A DNA stretch of 64,000 nucleotides, taken from positions 186,001 to 250,000 of the forward strand of contig CAXXHQ010000001.1 of assembly GCA_963665265.2 (NCBI GenBank), given 5' to 3'. The DNA comes from CAXXHQ01 sp963665265. Its GTDB lineage: Bacteria > Planctomycetota > Planctomycetia > Pirellulales > Thermoguttaceae. Shown here piece after piece: positions 38,903 through 47,159 of this stretch. Positions within the stretch are counted from its first letter, which is position 1; each line of letters begins with the position of its first letter. The notes under the pieces are model-generated. The model ran no database searches. It was not told the origin of the DNA and was given only the letters and a program-made list of their open reading frames with translations. A program made the translations under genes and the position numbers.

Positions 38903-41848
38903 ATGAACAAGCGAGTCGTAATGAACGTGTTATGGAAGGAATATCGAGCGTTGCGCGGGCTCTGGCTGGCGATGCTCGCGCTCGCCTTGATCGTCGAGGC
39001 GTTCGCCGATTGGCAGGAGCTGGGGATTTCGCTTTCCGGCTCGCTCACGGGGGTCAATCTCCGTTTTTGGCCGGTTCTGGCGGGGTTCGTCGTACTGGGT
39101 TTTTACTCGCTGGGCTGCGGCTGCACCGCGTTCGCCTGGGAACGCGACTCCGGAACTTACGGCTTCCTCCGCGCGCTACCCACGACGGCCTGGGAAATCG
39201 CCGCCGGAAAATTCGCGTTCTTTTTCGTCAGTCTTCTCGCGTTGCTTGCCATAGGCGCGGCGGGACTTTACGGGCTGAATCGTCCCAGCTTCGCGCAACT
39301 GCTGCACATGCAAAATATCGCGCCGGTCATCGCTCTCTACTTCGTCATGGCGGCGAACCTTTACTTTTGCGGGGCTTTGTTTTCGCTCCTTTCGTCGCAA
39401 CCGTTGGCGAGCGGAATTTTCGGCGCCGTGTTAGCTAGCGTCGGCAATTACCTGCTGATGGCCGAGTGCGATCAATTGACTTGGTTCTTTCAGAATCCGT
39501 ATCCGAGAATTCCGTTGGGCGTCGCTTTCGTCGCCGTCGTCGCCTGGCTTTGCGTTTTGCTTGTCCCGCGCTGGTTCGAGGAAAAGAAACCAAGCGGAGA
39601 AGGACTTGGCTTGCGGTTGCCCAAGATTTTCCGTCACGGGCCTACTCTGCATTGGCCGCAAGGTCCGCGCGATAAAGGTTTCTTTCGGCACTTGGTTCTG
39701 CAACACTTGCGGCAGTCAGCTTGGCTGATCGCGGGAATTTACGCGGCGTTTACGCTAACGATCGCCAATTACGCGGCGAAAGTTTTGCATATTTCGCACA
39801 CTCGCTACTTATACATAGACCAAGACGGCTTTGTATATGCCGCGTTTTTTATTCTGACGCCACTTTGCGGCGCTTTGGCCTTCCTTGAGGACCATCGCAA
39901 AAGCGGTTTTCGCTTCTTCGGCACGCGCGGCGCTTCGGCAGGACAACTGTGGAGAGCGAGAACTCTCGTCAGCTTTTTAGTGTGGCTGCCGCTGGTCGTC
40001 GGGGTTCTCATCACCTTTCGCGCAGCGCACGACAACATCACTCCGACGCCAAGCTTTTTCAACGAGCTAATCGTCTTTACAATGACGACCGTAACCTGTT
40101 TTTGCGTCGGCATGTTTTGCGCCACGGCCGTGCGGGGAGCGATTCTCGCCGTGGCGTTGGCGGGGGGACTCTCGATCGGCTGCTACTTTTTGATTGCAGT
40201 AAGCCATTCCTCTCTCGGTATGTACTGGCCGGCGTTTTTCTTTCCGCCGTTCTTCTTCGTCGCCTCGCGGCTGCGGATCGGGAGTCTGCTCGTCGATCGC
40301 GGAGGCTGGAAAGGGTGGCGAGCGACGACGCTATGGCTGATCGCGGCGCCGATCGTCGCTTTTTCGGCATCGGCCGTCTATCGCTCGACCGAATTCGCCG
40401 ACGTAACGCCCGGCTACTGGACCGTCCGCTTCGACGACTACGACCAAGCCGAAGCGCAAAAGACGGGGGAATTGTACGATACCCTTTGGGAAAAATACGC
40501 GGCCCCAAGCGAGGAATTGCGGCGCATGCTTGCTGCCGAAATAAACGACGACGGGGAATTGGCGTCGGAACAAGGACGCAAACAACTTTTCCAAAAAGAA
40601 CTCATTCCTTGGCTGGAGAATAATCGCCAAACGCTTGCAAAGCTACAAGCGATAGGCCAAAGAGGCGAATGTGAATTTAAATCGCCCACTGCGCAAGACC
40701 GATTTTCGCAACGAAGCGAAGCGTTCGGCTACTTGCTCATCTTCTCCGGACGACAAAAATTGGATAGCGGCGATCTGGCCGGAGCGCTCGAAACCTATTT
40801 AGCAGTCAAACGATTTCTTACTCATGTTTTACAGGCGAATATATCAGGAACCAATGCTTTACCCCTTCGTCCAAATATCTTTGGGGAAAACGCCTCTTCT
40901 TCATTAATCGCATATGAAAGAATAAACTTCCGATTAAATGCTGAATTATTCACATGGGCGACGAGGCCTGGGCAAACCTCGGCCAACATCGTCGTCGCCC
41001 TTCGCAAGTTAAAAAAAGCGGTCGAACGCGGCCCGACGTGGCTCAACGTCTTCGCGCAAATTGCAAAACAGCAGGAGAATGAAACGCTCTCGCAAATCCA
41101 AACTGGGAAATACAACACTTCTTTCCGAGGCTGGCTCATCACCAATACTCCGTGGGAACGGAACCGCGCGTTTCGATACTTCCTACAAAAAGCCGATAGC
41201 GGTTGGCGTGAATTCTTCGGAGTTCTCGCGACCGTCGAGGAGGGCAAACGTCCAATCGTCCAATCGGAAAGCAATTCGCGCTATAGAACGCTCTATTTTT
41301 CTTATGGACCGCTCGAAAGCATCAGAACCTATGTGAACAGCAATATTTTGTCGAACTATTACCATTATATGACGGTGAAAACGCAAGAGCGGGTCATGCC
41401 GGTTCTCTTGGCGTTGGCCGCCTGGCAATGGGACCACGACGGCGAGTTACCCGGGAAGCTCGACGACCTGGTTGGCCCGTACCTGGAGAAAATGCCGCTC
41501 GACCCGGCCACCGGCAAAGCGTTCCATTACTTACCGAAAGGAATCGCGCCCAACGCAAATATCAATCGCGGCGCATCAACATTCTATCCATTCTCATCAA
41601 CGATCGACGATGACCGCGCGTTTGAGACGCGTCGCGGCGTCCCTGCCGTAACGGGCACCTGCTTTCTGTTAGTACGCTTTGTACGCGACGATCCTAGACG
41701 ACAGAACGCGGGCCTCATCCGCGAACCTTGGTGCAAATCCGCGTTTATGGCCCCGCCTGAAGACCCTGAATCGAGCGACGAAGCCGATTGCCTTTCGCCT
41801 TGGTTTGAGATTCCCCGAATCAACCAAAAGAACGAGGGCGGAAAATGA
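38903..41848 (+). CDS. Large ABC-2-type permease with pseudopilin-like C-terminal region
   Basis: This 981-aa protein starts at ATG 38903 after AAAGGACG. Residues 1-520 have about twelve hydrophobic helices in two sets of about six, like two fused ABC-2 permease halves (first set to about residue 230). A large extracytoplasmic region follows. Near residues 828-880 a segment VMPVLLALAAWQWDHDGELP, then KLDDLVGPYLEKMPLDPATG, matches the mature part of GspG-type pseudopilins (YP-x-L-x-x-L...P-x-DP-x-G). The partner ATPase is at 42302. Exported substrate is unknown. The N-terminal half has a truncated paralogue at 36205. Confidence 0.88.
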   Translation: MNKRVVMNVLWKEYRALRGLWLAMLALALIVEAFADWQELGISLSGSLTGVNLRFWPVLAGFVVLGFYSLGCGCTAFAWERDSGTYGFLRALPTTAWEIAAGKFAFFFVSLLALLAIGAAGLYGLNRPSFAQLLHMQNIAPVIALYFVMAANLYFCGALFSLLSSQPLASGIFGAVLASVGNYLLMAECDQLTWFFQNPYPRIPLGVAFVAVVAWLCVLLVPRWFEEKKPSGEGLGLRLPKIFRHGPTLHWPQGPRDKGFFRHLVLQHLRQSAWLIAGIYAAFTLTIANYAAKVLHISHTRYLYIDQDGFVYAAFFILTPLCGALAFLEDHRKSGFRFFGTRGASAGQLWRARTLVSFLVWLPLVVGVLITFRAAHDNITPTPSFFNELIVFTMTTVTCFCVGMFCATAVRGAILAVALAGGLSIGCYFLIAVSHSSLGMYWPAFFFPPFFFVASRLRIGSLLVDRGGWKGWRATTLWLIAAPIVAFSASAVYRSTEFADVTPGYWTVRFDDYDQAEAQKTGELYDTLWEKYAAPSEELRRMLAAEINDDGELASEQGRKQLFQKELIPWLENNRQTLAKLQAIGQRGECEFKSPTAQDRFSQRSEAFGYLLIFSGRQKLDSGDLAGALETYLAVKRFLTHVLQANISGTNALPLRPNIFGENASSSLIAYERINFRLNAELFTWATRPGQTSANIVVALRKLKKAVERGPTWLNVFAQIAKQQENETLSQIQTGKYNTSFRGWLITNTPWERNRAFRYFLQKADSGWREFFGVLATVEEGKRPIVQSESNSRYRTLYFSYGPLESIRTYVNSNILSNYYHYMTVKTQERVMPVLLALAAWQWDHDGELPGKLDDLVGPYLEKMPLDPATGKAFHYLPKGIAPNANINRGASTFYPFSSTIDDDRAFETRRGVPAVTGTCFLLVRFVRDDPRRQNAGLIREPWCKSAFMAPPEDPESSDEADCLSPWFEIPRINQKNEGGK

Positions 41849-42301
41849 AGAAGACGACCGATCACGAAAAGACGTGAAAGCGTTCACCGCAGAGACGCAG
41901 AGGCCGCGGAGAACGCAAAAGAGTTTTGACAGGATTTACAGGATGAACAGGATTTTTGAACGAAGAAATTTACCACCAAGACACTAAAGCACAAAGGGGA
42001 AGCAAATGTTTTACCGCAAAGGCGCAAAGGACGCGAAGCCGCACAGATGTATTCCTCGTTACGAGGCTTCGCCTCGTAACGCAATGAATCGCATGGTTCC
42101 GCCATGCACAAAATAAAGCGATGCGGAGCCTCGGTTCCAGCCGGTTCCCAGGCAGAGCCTGGGAACCAGGAAACGCGACGACAGTATTGAAAATTTATCC
42201 CGTGCGTGCAAGCAGGCGCCCTAGGACGCAGGAAACATTCGAACATCATGGTGGGACTCGCTTCGCTCGGCCCACCCTACATCAAGCAAAGGGTCAATAC
42301 G
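41849..42301. repeat. Composite repeats and REP-like palindromes
   Basis: It begins with accgcagagacgcagaggc and gacaggatttac words. Then a palindrome cluster follows: CGTTACGAGGC-TTC-GCCTCGTAACG (42058-42082), GCATGG-TTCCG-CCATGC (42092-42108) and GGTTCCCAGGC-AGA-GCCTGGGAACC (42144-42168). No gene is visible. Confidence 0.85.
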
Positions 42302-43189
42302 ATGGATACGGTAATTCGCTTGAACAACGTTTCGAAACGATACGGACGCGAGACGGCATTGAAAAACGTGTCGTTCGACGTTCCGAAGGGAACGGTCTTC
42401 GCCCTGCTCGGCGAGAACGGGGCCGGCAAATCGACCTCCATCAAAATCATGCTCGGGCTGGCCGACTCGGACGGCGGCGAGGCCGAAGTCCTCGGAATGC
42501 CGAGCTCGAAGAGCGGCATGGACATCCGGCGCCGCGTCGGATACGTGGCCGAGCAGCCGACGCTCTACGATTGGATGACCGTGCGGGAAATCGGCTGGTT
42601 CGCCGGCGGTTTCTACGGCAACGGCTATTTCGACGAATACGCCCGACTGGCCGAGGAGTTCGGCTTGCCCGGCGATCGCAAAATCAAGTCGCTCTCGAAA
42701 GGAATGCGGGCGAAAGTATCGCTCGCGCTCGCCCTGGGGCATCAGCCCGAGCTATTGATCTTGGACGAGCCGACCTCCGGATTGGACGCCGTCGTTCGTC
42801 GTGAATTTTTAGAAAGCATGGTCGATCGAGCGGCCGCCGGTCAGACGGTCTTTCTTTCCAGCCATCAGATTGCCGAAGTGGAGCGAGTGGCCGACGTCGT
42901 GGCGATCATTCACAAGAGCCAATTGGTCGTCGTCGAACCGTTGGACAAGTTGAAAGCCCGCATGACGCAAGCGACGCTCACGCTCAACGACGAGTATGCG
43001 GAGATGCCGACGTTGCCGGGCGAAACGATCGACTGCCGCGTGAAAGGGAAGCAATGCCAAGCCGTGTTGCGCGACGTCCCGGCCTCGGCGCTCGACGCGC
43101 TTCGCGCCTGCCCCAGCGTCCAAACCCTTGAAGCCCGCACCCCATCGCTCGAAGAAATCTTCGTCGCGTACATGAAAGGTAGGGATTAG
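42302..43189 (+). CDS. ABC transporter ATP-binding protein
   Basis: This 295-aa ABC-2 family ATPase powers a membrane exporter. Walker A GENGAGKS (37-44), Q-loop Gln85, signature LSKGM (131-135; the common LSGGQ variant of this subclass), Walker B LLILDEP (151-157) and switch His188 are all present. I chose ATG 42302, which has AAAGGG upstream and the usual protein start (MDTVIRLNNVSKRYG); the longer frame extends into palindromic repeats. Its partner is most likely the permease at 38903. The GntR gene 6.7 kb upstream may regulate it. Confidence 0.95.
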   Translation: MDTVIRLNNVSKRYGRETALKNVSFDVPKGTVFALLGENGAGKSTSIKIMLGLADSDGGEAEVLGMPSSKSGMDIRRRVGYVAEQPTLYDWMTVREIGWFAGGFYGNGYFDEYARLAEEFGLPGDRKIKSLSKGMRAKVSLALALGHQPELLILDEPTSGLDAVVRREFLESMVDRAAAGQTVFLSSHQIAEVERVADVVAIIHKSQLVVVEPLDKLKARMTQATLTLNDEYAEMPTLPGETIDCRVKGKQCQAVLRDVPASALDALRACPSVQTLEARTPSLEEIFVAYMKGRD

Positions 43190-43696
43190 GGCATGGGGCA
43201 TAGGGATTAGGGACGCGGCAGAGAAATTTAGACGGGATTAACAGGATGAACAAGATTTTTGAACGAAGAAATTCACCGTCAACTCATTGAGATATGAAGT
43301 ACGCGACAATCACGAAAACGCGAAACGACGAAAGCACGAAAGAAACGCAAATTATTCACCACAGAGACGCAGAGGACGCAGAGAACGCAAAAGAGTTTAG
43401 ACAGGATTTCCGAACGATAAATTCACCACCAAGACACTAAGGCACAAAGTGAAGCAAATGTTTTCCGCAGAGACGCAAAAAAAGGATGAGGGCGGAAGGA
43501 TGAAGGATGAAAGTCGCGCACCTTCATCCCCTTCCTTCACATTTCACCCTTTGCCTTGCCTCTCCGTGCTCTCCGTGTCTCCGTAGTAAAACTTGCGCCC
43601 CTAAGTGAACTTCGTGGATTAACAATTGGCGGGACACGGTCCCGCCAAGCGAACTGGAACCTGGCAAAACATCGTCCAACCGCAAAGGACCTTACC
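43190..43696. repeat. Composite repeat region
   Basis: Words tagggcatggggcataggg, cacgaaaacgcgaaacgac, ccacagagacgcagagg, gacaggattt and ggatgaaggatgaaagtcgc follow one another. A GGCGGGAC-ACG-GTCCCGCC palindrome is at 43628-43646. The next gene has an AAAGGAC ribosome site near 43685. Confidence 0.8.
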
Positions 43697-44713
43697 ATGA
43701 AACGCAACGGATTAACACTCATCGAAGTTTTGGTCATCTTCGCGATCATCGGCATTTTGATCGCGTTGTTGCTGCCGGCGACTTGTTCGTCGCGCGAGGC
43801 GGCCCGTCGCGCCGCTTGCGCGAACAACATGCGTCAGCTCGGCATTGCCGCCCATAACTATCACGACGCGAAGAAGCATTTCCCCGCCCCGTCGCAACTG
43901 GTCGGCGGCGAAAAGAAGACCGTCGGCGGCTATAGTTTCATCGTCGCCCTCTTGCCGTACATGGAACGGCAATTGCTTTTTAACTCGTTACCGACGGACG
44001 ACTCGATCGATCCGCTCGGGTCGAACGATCCGAAACTTATTACCGCCCGTACGACGCAGCTTAAGGAGCTTATTTGCATAAGCAATCCTCATGAGACCGT
44101 AAACAAAGACGGGCAGGCGCTGACGAACTACAAGGCGATGTGCGCGACGAGCGCCGAGAGTTTGAAGATCGCCGTCGATGCGACGTCGCCGGCCCCCTAC
44201 GGCGACGCAAATATGCATCCCGACGGAGCTTGGGTTCCCGGAAAATCCCTCGCTATTCGAGATTTTACTGACGGCACAAGCGGTACTATACTTTTCGTTG
44301 AAACAATGGACGTCACGAACAGCGCGTGGATTGCCGGGAGCGACGTTCATTTGGTCGGCATGCCGAAGGCAAAAAGTTACGACCAAGTTTACAGCAACGG
44401 TACTTATTTTGCGCCGACCGGCTTCAACGGCAATTTCGGCGATAAGGCTGACGAGTTTATCCGTCAATCTCGCACCTATCTAGCCTTCGATTTTTCGCCG
44501 CGTGGAAAAGACGTCGGAACCTACCCGGAGTCGGTCGGTCGCCGCCCGGCCTACGGTCCAAGCTCGGGGCACGCGGCCAGCGTTAACCACGTCTTCGTCG
44601 ATGCATCCGTACGCCCCATAAGCAAAACTACCGATTACTGCTGGTACTTTTTTCTAATTACTCGCCAAAACGGCGATCCAGAGGCGCACTTTGATGAATT
44701 CGACTCTTTTTGA
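43697..44713 (+). CDS. DUF1559 pseudopilin-like protein, copy 2
   Basis: This 338-aa protein begins MKRNGLTLIEVLVIFAIIGILIALLLP, a prepilin-like signal, and has the AAHNYHDAKKHFPAPSQ and SVNHVFVDASVRPI features of DUF1559. It is a near-duplicate of 37444-38442: long stretches such as ALTNYKAMCATSAESL are identical. The ATG at 43697 is 8 nt after AAGGA. It closes the GntR-ABC locus. Function is unknown; both copies could form fibrous or pilus-like surface structures (inference). Confidence 0.93.
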   Translation: MKRNGLTLIEVLVIFAIIGILIALLLPATCSSREAARRAACANNMRQLGIAAHNYHDAKKHFPAPSQLVGGEKKTVGGYSFIVALLPYMERQLLFNSLPTDDSIDPLGSNDPKLITARTTQLKELICISNPHETVNKDGQALTNYKAMCATSAESLKIAVDATSPAPYGDANMHPDGAWVPGKSLAIRDFTDGTSGTILFVETMDVTNSAWIAGSDVHLVGMPKAKSYDQVYSNGTYFAPTGFNGNFGDKADEFIRQSRTYLAFDFSPRGKDVGTYPESVGRRPAYGPSSGHAASVNHVFVDASVRPISKTTDYCWYFFLITRQNGDPEAHFDEFDSF

Positions 44714-44751
44714 CAAAAAAAGTCTCTCGACGATTAATGCAGGTTTTTCTT

Positions 44752-44861
44752 CGTTACGAGGTTCCGCCTCGTAACGAACTGAATCGCATGGATCGGCCAT
44801 GCATTACTCAAGCGAGGCGGAGCCTCGGTTCGAGCCGGTTCCCAGGCAGAGCCAGGGAATC
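44752..44861. repeat. Cluster of REP-like palindromes
   Basis: Perfect stems are CGTTACGAGG-TTCCG-CCTCGTAACG (44752-44776), GCATGG-ATCGG-CCATGC (44786-44802) and CGAGGC-GGA-GCCTCG (44813-44827). An imperfect relative is at about 44837-44861 (GGTTCCCAGGC ... GCCAGGGAATC). The order and arms match the cluster at 42058-42168. Confidence 0.85.
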
Positions 44862-44883
44862 AGGAAAATGCGGCAGGCGGTCG

Positions 44884-45072
44884 TCAGTTTCGTTCGGCGA
44901 CCGACGAAGGAGGAAGCGGTCGAGGAATGGCCGAGCCGGGATTCCGCAGCGCAAGGCATTCGATCAACGTTTTTTCCACGCGCCGGTCCAACTCGTCCAA
45001 ATCGGCCAAGAGCTTTTCATGCCGAGTTTCGAGATCGAGGAGCAAATTGAATTGGGCGGTTCGTTCAGGCAT
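44884..45072 (-). CDS. Small coiled-coil hypothetical protein (62 aa)
   Basis: The product reads as a real amphipathic helix: FNLLLDLETRHEKLLADLDE, then LDRRVEKTLIECLAL, with regular heptads, followed by a Pro-rich tail. I recognise no family name. No good ribosome site is visible before the ATG at 45072. It lies beyond the palindrome cluster, opposite to the rpsU gene. Confidence 0.55.
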   Translation of the reverse strand: MPERTAQFNLLLDLETRHEKLLADLDELDRRVEKTLIECLALRNPGSAIPRPLPPSSVAERN

Positions 45073-45557
45073 GGACAGAGACCGAGAACGGGGAACGGGG
45101 CGGCGAACAAAGATGCTACCAAATCAAATCGTCTAAAAACTACCGGCCGCTATAATCGGAACGGGCGAAAAAAATTACGTAAGCAATTGCATAACAGATA
45201 CTTACGTCTACGCAGCCCGCCGCAAATACGGTGAGTTTAACGATTATGTCGACGCTTCGTGCCTGGCAAGACGGTCAAACGGCGTCGAGGCTTCCCAACA
45301 AAATAAAAACGCCCGATATTTTGGTCGAAATGGGTGGACAGACGAGGGGTTTTTCTGTAGATTAAAGGGCTTGTCGGCCTTCTTTGCGCCGTGTTCTTGT
45401 CGAAGAACGGGTTGGAGCGGGTCGAGCAAATTGCCGATCCTATCGCCCATAAACGGTCGATATTTACAAATCATAACGCGAATTAGTTGCGTCAAAACAA
45501 CTCGGAGCGGGCGCCTTGGCGGCGTCGATCGTTCCCGAAACAACTAAGGAGAATTGA
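45073..45557. other. Upstream region of rpsU
   Basis: The 485-bp gap has no recognised gene or repeat. It should carry the rpsU promoter. Minus-strand open frames here have no support. Confidence 0.5.
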
Positions 45558-45755
45558 GTGGTCAAGCTGACGTTACGTGAGAAAGAGTCTATTCAAGAGG
45601 CGGTTCGCCGATTCCGTAAGTTGGTTGAGCGTAGCGGAATCAAGAAGGAAATGCGTCGCCGCGAGTATTACGAAAAGCCCAGCGAAATTCGCCGTCGCGC
45701 CCGTTTGCGAGCCGAACGCCGCACGGTCCGCGGTCGCACCGCCCCGAGCATGTAA
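45558..45755 (+). CDS. rpsU: 30S ribosomal protein S21
   Basis: The 65-aa product is very basic and has the S21 core VRRFRKLVERSGIKKEMRRR, followed by YYEKPSEIRRR. S21 binds the small ribosomal subunit near the anti-Shine-Dalgarno helix. The start is a GTG at 45558, preceded by AAGGAG at 7 nt, giving MVKLTLREKES. It stands alone, not next to dnaG or rpoD as in proteobacteria. Confidence 0.96.
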   Translation: MVKLTLREKESIQEAVRRFRKLVERSGIKKEMRRREYYEKPSEIRRRARLRAERRTVRGRTAPSM

Positions 45756-45947
45756 CACGCGTCTTTGACGGAATTCCGGAGCGTCGCGTCACTACGGACG
45801 GACGCTTTGGGGCATGTAAATAAAGACCGATATCTTTTCCGCCCTACTCTTCCGCGGCTTTAATCAACGCATAGATTGTGCGCTGATTTTTTCATTGCAT
45901 CGCCTCGCGTCCTAATAGCGACGCAGAGACTCTCAGTCATGACGCCC

Positions 45948-47159
45948 TTACCGCTGAACGGTTTGGAGTCGCATCGCTTGTAGCGCCTGGTTGGCATAGT
46001 ACTGCGGATTCTTCGTGAAGCGATCGTATGACACTTCGTCGGCGAAGATAAAGATATGACCGGAGTATTCGCAACCGAACTCTCGTTTACCGGGCACGGT
46101 CTTGCCGGCGTCGAACGCTTGAACGACGTCGTTTCCGTTGAGAACCGGCGCGAAGCGGTACGGGTCGGCGAGGAACTGCTGCTGCTCGGCCGGACCGGCA
46201 AAGAGATAAACTTGCCCGAGATGAATGGCTCCGTAGCGTTTATCGCCGGGGACCCACGCACGTTTCATAATCAGCGAAACGGGACAGCAACCGTCGAGCG
46301 CTTTCGGCATTCCTTTCGCCGAGGCGTTGGGCGAAGACGGGTTTTGCGGGGCTGCGGCGTTAACGGGCGGCTGAAGGTTCGCCGGGTTTTGCGCGGCTTG
46401 CGGCGCGAATCCAGTCGGCGAGGCGGCAACGAGGTTTTGATTGGCGGCAACGCCAGGATTGGCGGGAGCGATTTGCGGATTGGTCGGATAGCCGGGGGTC
46501 ATAGCAGGATTCTGCGGCATCGAGGGCTGTTGAGCGTAGGTCGGAGCGGGAATCACCGGATTCGTTGCGGCGGCGTACGACTGGCCAGCGGCCGGGTTTT
46601 GCTGAGCCATGCGTTGAGCATAGTCGGCGTAGCGAGAATCACTGGCTGGAGCGGCCGGACGTTGCTGCGGTTGCGCGGGAATCGAGGCGGTCGGGGCCGG
46701 CTGCGGCATGACGGGCGCGGCCGAGGCGACGACGCCCGGCGCGCGGCGGGCCGTGGCGGCGACCTGGTTGATTCGGGCGATATATTCAGGGGCGGTCGCT
46801 CCGCCGCTCTTTACGTCGATGACCGTTCCTTGGGCGTTCAGAATAACATCGCAAGGAAGCATGGAAACGCCGTATTTCGTGGCAAGGGCTTGATAGCTAT
46901 CGGCGTTCAGTTTGACCGGCACGAAGTTGGCTTGAATTTGAGCGGCGACGGCGGGCTGGGAAAAGACGTCACTTTCCATTCTCATGCAGGGAGCGCACCA
47001 AGACGCCCAAAAATGAACGAGCACGAGGCGGTTCGTTTGCATGGCGACCCGCTGAGCATTTTCGATCGACGACTCCCAGGCGACCGGCTGCTGGGCGAAC
47101 GAAACCGAGGCGCACAACGTAAAAAGAACGGAAAGAGTAAGACTAGTTCGATTTCGCAT
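45948..47159 (-). CDS. Exported thioredoxin-like protein with YHS-like C-terminus
   Basis: This 403-aa protein starts at ATG 47159, which follows GAGG. It has a signal peptide (residues 1-22) and a thioredoxin fold with WCAPC (54-58), so it should act on disulphides in the periplasm. A long Pro/Gln/Ala/Asn-rich linker follows (about 150-310). The C-terminal part begins DGCCPVSLIMKRAWVPGDKRYGAIHLGQVY and continues with FLADPYRFAPVLNGNDVV, like tandem YHS modules, which often bind metal. The combination suggests metal or cysteine handling in the envelope (inference). The frame upstream to 47384 lacks a ribosome site. Confidence 0.85.
   Translation of the reverse strand: MRNRTSLTLSVLFTLCASVSFAQQPVAWESSIENAQRVAMQTNRLVLVHFWASWCAPCMRMESDVFSQPAVAAQIQANFVPVKLNADSYQALATKYGVSMLPCDVILNAQGTVIDVKSGGATAPEYIARINQVAATARRAPGVVASAAPVMPQPAPTASIPAQPQQRPAAPASDSRYADYAQRMAQQNPAAGQSYAAATNPVIPAPTYAQQPSMPQNPAMTPGYPTNPQIAPANPGVAANQNLVAASPTGFAPQAAQNPANLQPPVNAAAPQNPSSPNASAKGMPKALDGCCPVSLIMKRAWVPGDKRYGAIHLGQVYLFAGPAEQQQFLADPYRFAPVLNGNDVVQAFDAGKTVPGKREFGCEYSGHIFIFADEVSYDRFTKNPQYYANQALQAMRLQTVQR

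Noticed and set aside
40077..40508. 143-codon minus-strand open frame
   Set aside because: It is an Arg-rich shadow of the large permease gene.
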